DNA from: Flavobacteriaceae bacterium
GTDB taxonomy: Bacteria > Bacteroidota > Bacteroidia > Flavobacteriales > Flavobacteriaceae
NCBI GenBank assembly: GCA_013003555.1
Contig: JABDIV010000063.1
Coordinates: forward strand, 1-38,140
Direction of reading: 5' to 3'
DNA: 38,140 bases
The stretch's first letter is position 1, and each line of letters begins with the position of its first letter. Below the pieces are notes generated by a model. That model searched no databases. It was not told the DNA's origin and saw only the letters and a program-made list of their open reading frames with translations. A program made the position numbers and the translations under genes. Positions 26,079 to 34,615 of the stretch are shown in pieces.

Positions 26079-27881
26079 ATGCATAAAATTATTTCAATTG
26101 CAGTAACTGTTTTAACCATCATCAGTATAAATGGGCAAAATGACAACAGGCTTAATGGAGTAGATAAAGATTTAGAGGCCATTATGGAAGCCACCATGGC
26201 GCCGGGATTTGCCGTTGCTGTAGTTGAAAAAGACAAAGTTGTATTCGCCCGGGGTTTTGGTTATCGCGATATGGAAAATAAAATCGAAGGTGATGCCAAC
26301 ACTCTCTATGCGATCGGATCATGCTCAAAGGCGTTTACATCGGCTGTCCTTGGTCAATTGCGGGAGGAGGGAAAATTGTCGCTCGACGACAGCCCGATTA
26401 AACATATTCCCGAATTGCGCTTCTTCGACGATGATTTAAATAACAATATTAATATTAGGGATTTAATGTCGCATCGAACGGGTTTACCGAGACATGACTA
26501 CTCCTGGTACCTCTTCCCTACCTTCGACAAGGATAGTTTGTTACAGCGTATTCAATACCAGGAACCGTTTACCGGACTTCGACAGCGATGGTATTACAAC
26601 AACTTCATGTTTTTAACCCAGGGTGTTATCGCCGAACGGCTGACGGGGAAAAGCTGGGAAGACAACATTAAAGACCGTTTCTTTAAACCATTGGGCATGA
26701 CGCGCTCAAATACAACCATTGATGAACTTGAGCAAAGCTCGAATGCGGCACTCGGCTATGAACTTAAGCAAGACAGTACATTACGGAAAATGGACTATTA
26801 CCGTATCGCCGGGATGCGTCCCGCGGGAAGTATCAACAGTAGTGTTAATGATATGAGTAAGTGGCTCATCAGCTGGATCAATAAAGGAAAGTATAAGGAT
26901 ACCGAGATTTTGCCTGACAATTATAGAACCGAGGCCATATCCTCACAAATGGTGGTTGGACCCGGACTGCCCGATGATGAAATTCCCGATGCTCACATGA
27001 GCAATTACGGCTATGGATGGTTTCTATCATCTTACAAAGGTCATTATCGTGTTGAGCACGGCGGCAATATCGATGGATTCTCGGCCAGCACATCATTCTT
27101 TCCAAGTGACAGCATTGGAATTGTAGTGCTTGCAAACCAGAACGGTTCCTCCGTTCCGGGTCTGGTAAGAAATACGATGGCCGACAGGATGTTAGGTGTT
27201 AAACGAACCGATTGGCTTGATCGATACGTCAAACGAATTGAAAAAAGTAAAAAGGAACAAAAGGAGGCCGAAACGAACTCCGATGAGTCTAAAGTTGATA
27301 ATACAAGGCCTTCCCATATCGTCAATGAATATACCGGATCCTATGCCAATCCCGGTTATGGAAAATTTGAAATCAATGTTAAGAATGATTCTCTGTTCGC
27401 TTTGTTTAAACTGAAGAAGTTTTATTTAAATCACGTGCATTACGATATTTTTGAGCCTTTGGAAGTGACCGACGAGGGAATAGATACCACAAATACAGGC
27501 GGCTTACGTATTAATTTCCTGACCAATGACGGCGGCGATATCTCGTATGCCCGAATGAAGATTGAACCAACAATAGATCCTATCGAATTCAAGCGAACAC
27601 CGAGTATCATCGAAGTTGATAAAAAACTGCTCGAACGCTATGTCGGTGACTATGAATTAGGTGGTATGACTGTCAAAATTTATTTAAAAAATGACGAAAT
27701 TCTGTATCTCTTTGTTGAAGGCCAACCAGAATATGAATTATTAGCAACAGCAAAGCATAAATTTTCATTCAAGATCCTGGATGGATTTAAAGTGGAATTT
27801 GTTGATTCTGAGAATGAAAAAATTCAGGAAATGATTGTCATTCAGCCAAACGGCACCTTTAAGGCCACGCGGAAACAATAG
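26079..27881 (+). CDS. Secreted serine beta-lactamase-fold hydrolase
   Basis: A signal peptide ending near G-Q-N (residue 21) leads into a class C-like serine hydrolase. The S-x-x-K nucleophile is Ser81-Cys-Ser-Lys84, the Tyr-Asn-Asn motif is 173-175 in 'WYYNNFMFLTQG', and the H-G-G triad is in 'VEHGGNIDGFSASTS'. 'LMSHRTGLPRHD' is a typical family loop. After about residue 400, two beta-rich domains follow, like the DUF3471/lipocalin-type C-terminal domains of such proteins, starting 'YTGSYANPGYGKFEIN' and 'YVGDYELGGMTVKIY'. The enzyme probably cleaves peptides or esters outside the cytoplasm, for example a D-aminopeptidase or esterase; true beta-lactamase activity is unproven. A NagZ-like gene follows 72 bases later. 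Confidence 0.88.
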   Translation: MHKIISIAVTVLTIISINGQNDNRLNGVDKDLEAIMEATMAPGFAVAVVEKDKVVFARGFGYRDMENKIEGDANTLYAIGSCSKAFTSAVLGQLREEGKLSLDDSPIKHIPELRFFDDDLNNNINIRDLMSHRTGLPRHDYSWYLFPTFDKDSLLQRIQYQEPFTGLRQRWYYNNFMFLTQGVIAERLTGKSWEDNIKDRFFKPLGMTRSNTTIDELEQSSNAALGYELKQDSTLRKMDYYRIAGMRPAGSINSSVNDMSKWLISWINKGKYKDTEILPDNYRTEAISSQMVVGPGLPDDEIPDAHMSNYGYGWFLSSYKGHYRVEHGGNIDGFSASTSFFPSDSIGIVVLANQNGSSVPGLVRNTMADRMLGVKRTDWLDRYVKRIEKSKKEQKEAETNSDESKVDNTRPSHIVNEYTGSYANPGYGKFEINVKNDSLFALFKLKKFYLNHVHYDIFEPLEVTDEGIDTTNTGGLRINFLTNDGGDISYARMKIEPTIDPIEFKRTPSIIEVDKKLLERYVGDYELGGMTVKIYLKNDEILYLFVEGQPEYELLATAKHKFSFKILDGFKVEFVDSENEKIQEMIVIQPNGTFKATRKQ

Positions 27882-27917
27882 ACCATTTTAATTTAAAGGA
27901 TCGCGGCATATCCTCTT

Positions 27918-27941
27918 AATCAGGTGGATTGACCTGATTTT
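27918..27941 (+). terminator. Hairpin between serine hydrolase and GH3 genes
   Basis: AATCAGGT (27918-27925) is perfectly complementary to ACCTGATT (27932-27939) with a 6-base loop, and the stem runs into a short T-tract (27938-27941). It lies 36 bases after the stop of the serine hydrolase. The 8-bp stem is convincing; the T-tract is short, so it may terminate weakly or reduce read-through into the GH3 gene. Confidence 0.5.
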
Positions 27942-27953
27942 ATATGAACTTTT

Positions 27954-29141
27954 ATGAATTTGTCTATATTTATCGGCAAACTGTCTGATAAACCGACAAA
28001 TCTCGTGAATTTGACTATCCTCCTTAGGACCGGAAAAGGATTTAATAAGTATACTATTGGAATACTGTCATTATTGTTTTCCATTAATATGGCATTTAGC
28101 CAGTCTGGAGAATTCAGCCTGGATGATTTTTATAGAGACAATTCTGAACTGAAGACTAAATCCGATAGTATATTCAATACATTAAATGATAAACAACGGG
28201 TAGGTCAAATGATATTCGCTTCCATCGGAACCCTGGGCCGATCTGAAGTCTATGCTAAGAACCTAATCGGTCAGGATCGCGTTGGTGGTTTTGTTATTTT
28301 GAAGGGTAGCAAGGCAAGTCATGCTGAATTAATCAGAAGCCTGAACAGACTGTCGGAAACGATAAATTACATCCGACCCATGTTCAGCATCGATGCCGAA
28401 CCCAGTCTTTTCGAGGGACGGATGCAAGGTTCGTTGAAAATGAAAAATACGATAGAAATTGCTAGTTCTCGAGAAGCCGACTCTGTTGCGAAACTCATTG
28501 CTCAGGACATAAAATCGATAGGCATACACCAAAATTATGCACCGGTCGTGGATATCAGTCCAAATAACGAAGCCATTAAAAGTCGAAGTTTTGGCTCAGA
28601 CGCGAAGCTAGTGATCGACATGTCAAACGCGTTCATCAAAGGTACGCAGGCTTGTGAAGTTGTGGCAACGGCAAAACACTTTCCCGGACATGGACTCGTT
28701 CAAGGTGACACCCATAAAAATACCGTTTTTATCGATGGCGAAATGATGGAAGTCGACAATTATATCCCCTTGATAAAAGAAGGTGTCTTATCGATTATGG
28801 TAGCTCATATCGAAGTGAAGAACAATTCAAAATATGACACAGAAGGACTTCCGGCCTCTTGCTCGCCAGTTATTGTAAAGGAACTGCTCAAAGAACAACT
28901 TGGATTCAAAGGATTGATAATCACCGATGCCCTTAATATGGAAGCTGTCAAAAAAATTGGAAACCCGGCTCTCAAGGCATCGATGGCAGGCTGCGATATA
29001 ATTCTGATGCCGGATGATGAAGCCCAGGCTGTAAACGATATTCTTACCCAAATGGCGACTAATTTGCAATATCGAAAACAGGTATATGAATCGGTGAAGA
29101 AAATTTTACGGATGAAAATTTGCCTTGGGATAATTGATTAA
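27954..29141 (+). CDS. NagZ-like GH3 beta-N-acetylglucosaminidase
   Basis: This 395-residue protein is a single GH3 barrel. The 'KHFPGHGLVQGDTHKN' block (241-256) has the K-H-F-P-G-H-G signature and the Asp252-x-His254 dyad that NagZ-type enzymes use as acid/base. The nucleophile is Asp325 in I-I-T-D-A-L-N-M. Such enzymes release GlcNAc from cell-wall or chitin fragments. The predicted start gives an unusually long N-terminus before the hydrophobic stretch 'YTIGILSLLFSINMAFSQ', which looks like a signal peptide, so an internal start is possible. Export would differ from the cytoplasmic NagZ of E. coli but is common in Bacteroidota. A serine hydrolase gene precedes it and a small membrane protein gene follows 24 bases later. 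Confidence 0.87.
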   Translation: MNLSIFIGKLSDKPTNLVNLTILLRTGKGFNKYTIGILSLLFSINMAFSQSGEFSLDDFYRDNSELKTKSDSIFNTLNDKQRVGQMIFASIGTLGRSEVYAKNLIGQDRVGGFVILKGSKASHAELIRSLNRLSETINYIRPMFSIDAEPSLFEGRMQGSLKMKNTIEIASSREADSVAKLIAQDIKSIGIHQNYAPVVDISPNNEAIKSRSFGSDAKLVIDMSNAFIKGTQACEVVATAKHFPGHGLVQGDTHKNTVFIDGEMMEVDNYIPLIKEGVLSIMVAHIEVKNNSKYDTEGLPASCSPVIVKELLKEQLGFKGLIITDALNMEAVKKIGNPALKASMAGCDIILMPDDEAQAVNDILTQMATNLQYRKQVYESVKKILRMKICLGIID

Positions 29142-29165
29142 TTTTTTAGTGAACCGGAGTTTGAT

Positions 29166-29663
29166 ATGAAACAAACCGTTTTCTCAAAAGTGATTTGGAT
29201 GGTATATGGCTTCCTCATTCTGAGTGCCATAATAGCCATTTTAAATGCCTTGGTTGAAATTTATTTTCATTACGGACTCGCACATGACTTTTTACTTTTC
29301 CATTTTAAATATTACATACCAACATTTACGATGGCAATTTACGCCATCGCTGTAATAATTGGCATGTTCTTTATTTCAAGGCATTTTCAATCGGAGGAGA
29401 AATTTGCTCATAAGGAGGTCAGGATCGTCCCCTTTGTTGTCGTTTTGATCCTAGCGTTCATCCTTGGGCCATTAACGCGATATTTTTCATTCAGAAAGTT
29501 GGATCAGTCGTACGCCGACCTCTCGAGAACAGACTACTTAAGTTCGGTTGATTTTGCAATGATCGATCAGATAATTGAACAATCAATTCTTCTGGCCGGT
29601 ATAATGAGTATAAGCGCCCTGGCACTTTTCTGTTTATGGAATTTGAGAAAATCAAGTCGATAA
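29166..29663 (+). CDS. Hypothetical membrane protein
   Basis: This 165-residue product has four hydrophobic segments near residues 11-31, 50-70, 88-105 and 140-157. No conserved motif is visible. It starts 24 bases after the GH3 gene and may be cotranscribed with it. It ends 12 bases before the end of a gene on the opposite strand, so the two transcripts converge with no obvious terminator between them. The family is not recognised. Confidence 0.6.
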   Translation: MKQTVFSKVIWMVYGFLILSAIIAILNALVEIYFHYGLAHDFLLFHFKYYIPTFTMAIYAIAVIIGMFFISRHFQSEEKFAHKEVRIVPFVVVLILAFILGPLTRYFSFRKLDQSYADLSRTDYLSSVDFAMIDQIIEQSILLAGIMSISALALFCLWNLRKSSR

Positions 29664-29675
29664 AGAAAATCTGAG

Positions 29676-30323
29676 TTACATCGGTATACCATAAAAATAG
29701 TATTGATCGATATTGGTCTCACAACTTGCTTTAAAAACTAAAATCACAAGAATGCCGATTATTAAGAGAATCACGACCAGTCGATTAAAGCGGTTTTTAT
29801 ATAACCAATTTATTCTTCCCAAAGCATTTAATATAACAAAGATAAAAGCCGCGACTGCTGCAATAAGAGATGGAACAAAGAACGAACTCTCTCGATATCG
29901 TTTCAATACATGCGCGTAATCATCATTGCACAAATACGTCATTAATTTAATGAATCGGCTTACAGTAGGTTGATGAATATAATAGTCTTCCTCGGCAAAC
30001 CCTTTGAGTAAGCGGCGTACATCACTGCCATTTGGATCGATTTCACCTTGTTCAATATCGGTAGCTATCTGCCGTGCCAATGCCGCTAATAAGACGACAC
30101 CTTTTTCTCGATTTGAATCCCTTAAGGCATCATGACTCAGGCTTCTCCCAATATCAAATGCTTCAAACATTTCTTTGATACCGTAAACGCTATAATCGAA
30201 ATCACTCAATTCTTGAGCGCTCAAATATCGCAATTCAGATGGTTGGTCATCAGTAAAAGAAGTACTCCAGATTAAACACAGGAAATATAACGGGAATAGG
30301 ATGTAGTGAAGATGAGTCCTCAT
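29676..30323 (-). CDS. Hypothetical secreted/membrane protein
   Basis: The 215-residue product has an N-terminal hydrophobic segment, 'LHYILFPLYFLCLIWSTS', which is a signal peptide or first membrane helix. A soluble helical part of about 115 residues, rich in charged residues, follows, then two membrane segments near 148-165 and 180-198. The topology is thus one soluble domain enclosed by membrane helices. No family motif is seen. It is the second gene of a - strand pair, 14 bases after the gene at 30338-31291, so the pair is probably an operon. Confidence 0.6.
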   Translation of the reverse strand: MRTHLHYILFPLYFLCLIWSTSFTDDQPSELRYLSAQELSDFDYSVYGIKEMFEAFDIGRSLSHDALRDSNREKGVVLLAALARQIATDIEQGEIDPNGSDVRRLLKGFAEEDYYIHQPTVSRFIKLMTYLCNDDYAHVLKRYRESSFFVPSLIAAVAAFIFVILNALGRINWLYKNRFNRLVVILLIIGILVILVFKASCETNIDQYYFYGIPM

Positions 30324-30337
30324 AAACGCACGAACGA

Positions 30338-31291
30338 TTAGTCCTCCAAATAATACACCAGGAGATTGTTGGCCCGTTCTATCGTGCCTGCTTTAATCAT
30401 TGCGCCAGGCCTTAAATTAACCAGGTTTTCACCATTGAATGCATGGAGAATATCTTTACTTCCGGTATCTAAATTCAACAGGTATTCTACCTCATAGCCA
30501 CGATCTGATAAGAGATCAAGAGCTTCCCCGGCCGCATGCATTAAATAATCATTTTTCGGTATGTCGATAATAATATGGCGTAGATTCTCATTTTTTTTAA
30601 CCACACCCAGGAATCGTCGCGATCTATCATTTTTACCATGATAGGGTTGCTCGAACCGGGAAGGATCGGAATTATGACGTGAATAGACCAATTGGGTTTG
30701 AAAGGCGGAGAGTTTATTCTCATCGATCCAACTAAAAAACTTGAAGACATCATAGGGCTCTTCACGCGGATTATAATGCATATAGGCGTAACCGCAACAG
30801 TTTTCATCACAATTTATTCTGGGCATATCCAGGTCATAAACGATCATCTTATCCATACTCTCATTATGTGAATTAACAACCACGATTCCGTCCATGACCT
30901 GATTGGGCATCTTATTCAAAATTTGACCGTTATCGGCACAAAATCCAATAGGTTTCCCATCTACCATCACCGCCGAGGCGAACGAGGCGGAGGTTGCGAG
31001 CAAAACTTTCTTTTGAGACTGTAATTCCTTTAATTTTTTATACGGCTGGTCAGCAAAAAAAGCCGTTTTAATCGATTTACAATTTGACTCACCAATACAA
31101 AATTCAAATAATCCATATTGTTGATCCTCAATATGATTAGTACTAATAACGTAATCACCTTCAAAAAAAGACTGCCCCCAGCCGGAAAGAACTGAGAATA
31201 ACATCACAATCAAAACAACAGCTAATGATTGATTCGTGTATCGCCTTTCCCCAAAAATCGGGACGGTAATTAAATGTGAAAATTGTTCCAT
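30338..31291 (-). CDS. Secreted protein, divergent phosphodiester glycosidase (NAGPA)-like
   Basis: The protein of 317 residues has a signal segment, 'LAVVLIVMLFSVLSGWGQS', after a basic N-terminus of 20 residues. The mature part shows two stretches reminiscent of the NAGPA/phosphodiester glycosidase family: 'ASAVMVDGKPIGFCADNGQI', like the N-G-G-F-F...P-x-G-L region, and 'YEVEYLLNLDTGSKDILHAF', like the A-x-N-L-D-G-G-G-S-S block. The glycine run is changed to D-T-G-S, so activity is uncertain. A C-D-E-N-C-C cysteine cluster is unusual. It starts the - strand pair and lies back to back with the aminopeptidase gene. The family call is tentative. Confidence 0.45.
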   Translation of the reverse strand: MEQFSHLITVPIFGERRYTNQSLAVVLIVMLFSVLSGWGQSFFEGDYVISTNHIEDQQYGLFEFCIGESNCKSIKTAFFADQPYKKLKELQSQKKVLLATSASFASAVMVDGKPIGFCADNGQILNKMPNQVMDGIVVVNSHNESMDKMIVYDLDMPRINCDENCCGYAYMHYNPREEPYDVFKFFSWIDENKLSAFQTQLVYSRHNSDPSRFEQPYHGKNDRSRRFLGVVKKNENLRHIIIDIPKNDYLMHAAGEALDLLSDRGYEVEYLLNLDTGSKDILHAFNGENLVNLRPGAMIKAGTIERANNLLVYYLED

Positions 31292-31470
31292 TTAGTTTTT
31301 ACTCGTGTATTGTGCATAAAATACATGTTAGATTTATTTAAGCAAAAAAAATGGGATAATGTCCGAAAATCAGCGGTTGAACGATCCTAATCAAAGATTA
31401 TATTCGGTTAAAACTCTAAAGTATAAACTTTGTATCTTTAGGATCACAGCCTAATCTGATCAAAAATTCT

Positions 31471-32625
31471 ATGCGTTTATTTAGCATGAAACCGTATTTT
31501 TTAGTCCTATTACTTTTGCTTATGAGTATTGATGTATCAAATGCACAAACCAAACGGGTGCGCGATTACGGCATTGAAATTGGTATATTGAAACCCGGCC
31601 CCCTCAACGCTATCACCGATGTGAAAGGTGTTGCAGTTGGTCACTCGACTCGTATTGAAGGTGATAATATTCGTACCGGTGTAACGGCTATTTTGCCGCA
31701 TAATGGCAATATCTTTCAACAAAAAGTTCCCGCAGCGATCTATATCGGGAATGGATTCGGGAAACTTGCCGGTTATACACAGGTTAAAGAATTGGGCAAC
31801 CTCGAAACCCCAATTATTCTCACGAATACCTTAAGCGTCAGCTCTGCCATCGATGCCGTGGTCGCATATACCCTCAATCAACCCGGTAACGAAGAGGTGC
31901 GCTCTGTAAATGCTGTTGTTGGAGAAACAAACGATGGCTGGTTAAATGATATACGCGGACGACATGTTAAAGAAGAGCATGTTCTGGAAGCGATTAAAGA
32001 TGCTTCAACAGCCAACGTTAAAGAAGGAAATGTTGGGGCGGGAACAGGTACAATTTGCTTTGGTTATAAAGGCGGAATTGGAACCGCATCTCGTGTTCTT
32101 CCCGAAAAACTCGGTGCCTATACACTCGGAGTTCTGGTACAAACAAATTTCGGCGGGGTGTTCGAGCTTAACGGTGTTCCTATTGCCAAAGAGTTAAATA
32201 ATATTCCTGAGAGTTACAGCTATGATGTAGATGGATCTTGCATGATAGTTGTTATAACAGATGCACCATTGGATTCGCGAAATCTGGAACGCCTGGCCAA
32301 GCGTGCTATGCTCGGTCTAGCAAAAACAGGTGGCATCGCTTCCAACGGTAGTGGAGATTATGTGATCGCGGTTTCTGTAGCCGAATCGAATCGAATATCT
32401 TATTCAAGCAACGAATCATATAATAGTATTCATTTACTTAGAAATGAAAATGTTAGTCCATTATTTTTAGCTTGTATTGAAGCGACCGAAGAAGCTATTT
32501 TGAATTCCTTGTTTGCCGCTGAAAATATGACGGGAAGAGATGGCCATCAAATAGATGCATTACCGATTGAACAGGTCTTAAAACTGTTAAAAAAATATAA
32601 CCGGTTAAAGGAACGGAAAGAGTAA
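31471..32625 (+). CDS. Secreted P1-family (DmpA/S58) aminopeptidase
   Basis: A signal peptide ending A-N-A-Q (residue 26) precedes a complete DmpA-like N-terminal nucleophile hydrolase. 'GPLNAITDVKGVAVGHST' is the opening signature and 'PIILTNTLSVSSAIDAVV' belongs to the core. Autocleavage is expected between Gly255 and Ser256 in V-D-G-S-C-M-I-V-V, where the new N-terminal Ser becomes the nucleophile. 'DAPLDSRNLERLAKRAM' and 'GSGDYVIAVSV' follow as in the family. Such enzymes release N-terminal D- or L-amino acids or beta-amino acids. This one would act outside the cytoplasm. A TATCTTTA box just upstream at 31433-31440 may be the -10 element. Confidence 0.92.
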   Translation: MRLFSMKPYFLVLLLLLMSIDVSNAQTKRVRDYGIEIGILKPGPLNAITDVKGVAVGHSTRIEGDNIRTGVTAILPHNGNIFQQKVPAAIYIGNGFGKLAGYTQVKELGNLETPIILTNTLSVSSAIDAVVAYTLNQPGNEEVRSVNAVVGETNDGWLNDIRGRHVKEEHVLEAIKDASTANVKEGNVGAGTGTICFGYKGGIGTASRVLPEKLGAYTLGVLVQTNFGGVFELNGVPIAKELNNIPESYSYDVDGSCMIVVITDAPLDSRNLERLAKRAMLGLAKTGGIASNGSGDYVIAVSVAESNRISYSSNESYNSIHLLRNENVSPLFLACIEATEEAILNSLFAAENMTGRDGHQIDALPIEQVLKLLKKYNRLKERKE

Positions 32626-32660
32626 ATTAAAATTCAAATTACCTAAACTTTAATAAAGAA

Positions 32661-33116
32661 ATGAGAACCAGATATCTTTTTATTATTACTACACTTCTTC
32701 ATGGATTAATCACTGCACAAAATTATATCGGTGATCCTGCTGAGATAGATAAAATCCTTTCAAATATTACCGCATTTTCACAGTCTTTAATGGATTCAAA
32801 ATACGAAGCAATTGCCAACGCCTATACCTCAGATGGCAAGCTTTTCCCAAATAATAACGATATTATCTCTGGCAGACAAGCCATTCTAGATTATTGGACG
32901 CCTTCTAACGGAGCCAATACCTTTTATCATAAGATTAGTCCGGAAGAGATCAAAATACTCGGTGAAGAGGCTTATGATTATGGCTATTATGAAGGAAAAA
33001 CCAAATTACCCAATGGTGATATGAGCGCTTGGCGCGGCAAGTATGTTATTATTTGGCGTAAAGAAAATGACAACTGGAAGATCTACCTCGATATATGGAA
33101 CCGGATAAAAGATTAA
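32661..33116 (+). CDS. Secreted NTF2-like (DUF4440/SnoaL) protein
   Basis: The 151-residue product starts with a signal peptide, 'MRTRYLFIITTLLHGLITAQ'. It has one NTF2-like domain: an N-terminal helix pair 'DKILSNITAFSQSLMDSKYE', then 'YTSDGKLFPNNNDIISGRQA', the strand following the helix, and a final strand pair 'GKYVIIWRKENDNWKIYLD'. That ending closely resembles the end of the two-domain protein at 18536, so the two are distant paralogues. It follows the aminopeptidase by 35 bases and may be cotranscribed. The bound ligand or reaction is unknown. Confidence 0.8.
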   Translation: MRTRYLFIITTLLHGLITAQNYIGDPAEIDKILSNITAFSQSLMDSKYEAIANAYTSDGKLFPNNNDIISGRQAILDYWTPSNGANTFYHKISPEEIKILGEEAYDYGYYEGKTKLPNGDMSAWRGKYVIIWRKENDNWKIYLDIWNRIKD

Positions 33117-33134
33117 ACTAAAGCTATTGAACAG

Positions 33135-33446
33135 ATGAAAGCAATCGATGGGATAATCATAAGTTGTGTTGTAATAGCCCTCATTATTGGTGCGGGATTT
33201 ATCTATCCAGGTCAAGGGCAAGAGCTGATCGCTTATAAATCTTCGGGCATAAGCGGAATTTTTAAACGTGTCTTGGTCTTTGCCATCCCTGGTGCTTTTA
33301 TTTTGTTCGGCATCCGTTTTTTTATTTTTCAATTATTGGTTCGAGAGGAAGATATTCCTTCAACCTGGCGGCTTTTGTTCGGAAGTTGCATTTTTGCACT
33401 CATCCCTTCAATTCTTGGATCTCTTTATTTTTTTCAATACAGCTAA
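33135..33446 (+). CDS. Small hypothetical membrane protein
   Basis: This 103-residue product has three hydrophobic segments near residues 5-24, 45-64 and 80-100, joined by a short basic and acidic loop. It begins 18 bases after the NTF2-like gene and is probably in its transcript. No family motif is recognised. Confidence 0.55.
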   Translation: MKAIDGIIISCVVIALIIGAGFIYPGQGQELIAYKSSGISGIFKRVLVFAIPGAFILFGIRFFIFQLLVREEDIPSTWRLLFGSCIFALIPSILGSLYFFQYS

Positions 33447-33549
33447 ACGCAATAATTACAAGAAGACGGTCCTTTTGGCAGCTGAAGTTCGCAACAGTTT
33501 CCGCGTTTTTTGTATCTTTTATCTCGTCTAACCAATAACCAGCCCTTCT

Positions 33550-33921
33550 ATGAAATTAGGTGCCTTTTCCGTGAGTTTAAGTGTTAAAGATATCAATGCA
33601 TCAAAATCATTTTATGAATCCCTTGGATTTAAGGTTTTTGCTGGGGAAATCGAACGAAACTACCTGATTTTAAAGAATGGCAATGCGCTTATTGGTCTTT
33701 TTCAAGGGATGTTCGAAAACAACATCCTGACGTTCAATCCGGGTTGGGATGAAAACGCTGAACCCATTCCAGGTTTTGATGATGTTCGTGAAATTCAGAA
33801 ACACCTGAAATCAAAAGGTATAAAGCTCTTAAGTGAAGCCGATGAATCGACTGAGGGGCCGGCCAGTCTTATGGTAACAGATCCTGATGGAAATACAATT
33901 TTATTAGATCAACATGTCTAA
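33550..33921 (+). CDS. VOC superfamily (glyoxalase/bleomycin-resistance-like) protein
   Basis: The 123-residue protein has the paired beta-alpha-beta-beta-beta pattern of VOC proteins. It opens with 'FSVSLSVKDINASKSFYESL', continues with G-F-K-V-F, and ends 'TDPDGNTILLDQH', the classic second-half strand. A usual metal-ligand Glu is replaced or shifted, so the metal site cannot be confirmed. The protein is cytoplasmic and could bind or transform small molecules. A TATCTTTT box at 33513-33520 may serve as the -10 element. It precedes the Pycsar TM-like gene by 36 bases. Confidence 0.85.
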   Translation: MKLGAFSVSLSVKDINASKSFYESLGFKVFAGEIERNYLILKNGNALIGLFQGMFENNILTFNPGWDENAEPIPGFDDVREIQKHLKSKGIKLLSEADESTEGPASLMVTDPDGNTILLDQHV

Positions 33922-33957
33922 CTCAAATATAATTGTTAGTTAAAGCAATACTAAACT

Positions 33958-34467
33958 ATGAAGCAGGATCCGGTAAATTATTGGGAACAATTTGAACGGC
34001 TGGAGCGACTCATTAAAGCTTCCGAATTAAAGGCCGGACTCATTTTTTCGTTTCACGGTCTCATCCTCGGACTGTTCTTTGATCGTGTCCATACGTTTCA
34101 ACCCATTTTAGAACGAAGTAATTTTTTTGCAATCGCAGTTGGTATATGGATATTGTTCGTCTTGATATCAATATTTTTTGCTGTAAAATGTTTTATCCCC
34201 AGAATGGAACTTAATTATGATACGAATGTCTTTTTTTTCGGGGATGCCATCAATGAATTTGAAAATGAAAAATCATTTTCTGAAGCTTTTATGAAAGTTT
34301 GTGGTGATGAAGAGCAATTGTATGAACAACTGTCTGAACAGATTCATGTTGAAAGTAAAATCATCAATTATAAATTTCGATATGTAAAACGATCGATCAT
34401 CTTTATGTCCCTAAGCCTGATGGTTGCTCTTCCAATTATCATCCTTGTCCTGGTTAATGTTTTCTGA
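33958..34467 (+). CDS. Pycsar TM-type effector-like protein (DUF5706)
   Basis: The 169-residue protein begins with an amphipathic helix, 'RLERLIKASELKAGLIFSFH', in which a K-A-G-L pattern enters the first membrane helix. A second membrane helix follows at about 58-78. A soluble segment of about 65 residues is followed by a helix with 'SEQIHVESKIINYKFRYVKR' leading into a third membrane helix. This order (D/E-x-K-A helix, two membrane helices, coiled helix with S-x-I-x-x-x-K, last membrane helix) is that of PycTM/DUF5706 proteins. In described Pycsar systems such proteins respond to cyclic nucleotides and disrupt the membrane during phage attack. No cyclase gene adjoins it in the same direction; a cyclase remnant is just downstream on the other strand. 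Confidence 0.6.
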   Translation: MKQDPVNYWEQFERLERLIKASELKAGLIFSFHGLILGLFFDRVHTFQPILERSNFFAIAVGIWILFVLISIFFAVKCFIPRMELNYDTNVFFFGDAINEFENEKSFSEAFMKVCGDEEQLYEQLSEQIHVESKIINYKFRYVKRSIIFMSLSLMVALPIIILVLVNVF

Positions 34468-34474
34468 TAGAAAA

Positions 34475-34615
34475 TCAATTGATGAAATAGATGGCCATCT
34501 CACCATGGTTTTTTACTTTGATCTGTCCTCGATATTCGCGATTAAAATCCTCCTTAATTAGCTTATACGTATATTTTGAAATGTTTATTTTTCCCGGCAC
34601 TGAATTATTTACCAT
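34475..34615 (-). pseudogene. Remnant of a class III nucleotide cyclase C-terminus
   Basis: Read on the - strand, this stretch encodes 46 residues and a stop. It aligns without gaps to the C-terminus of the intact cyclase gene at 35640-37490: V-P-G-K-I-N-I-S against D-P-G-K-I-N-I-S, and 'EYRGQIKVKNHGEM' against 'EYRGEIAVKNKGMM'. I count 28 of 46 identities by eye. Upstream of 34615 the frame hits a stop within four codons and no catalytic segment can be found, so only the tail survives. It begins eight bases after the stop of the Pycsar TM-like gene. The divergence says it is not a fresh copy of the neighbouring gene. Confidence 0.75.
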
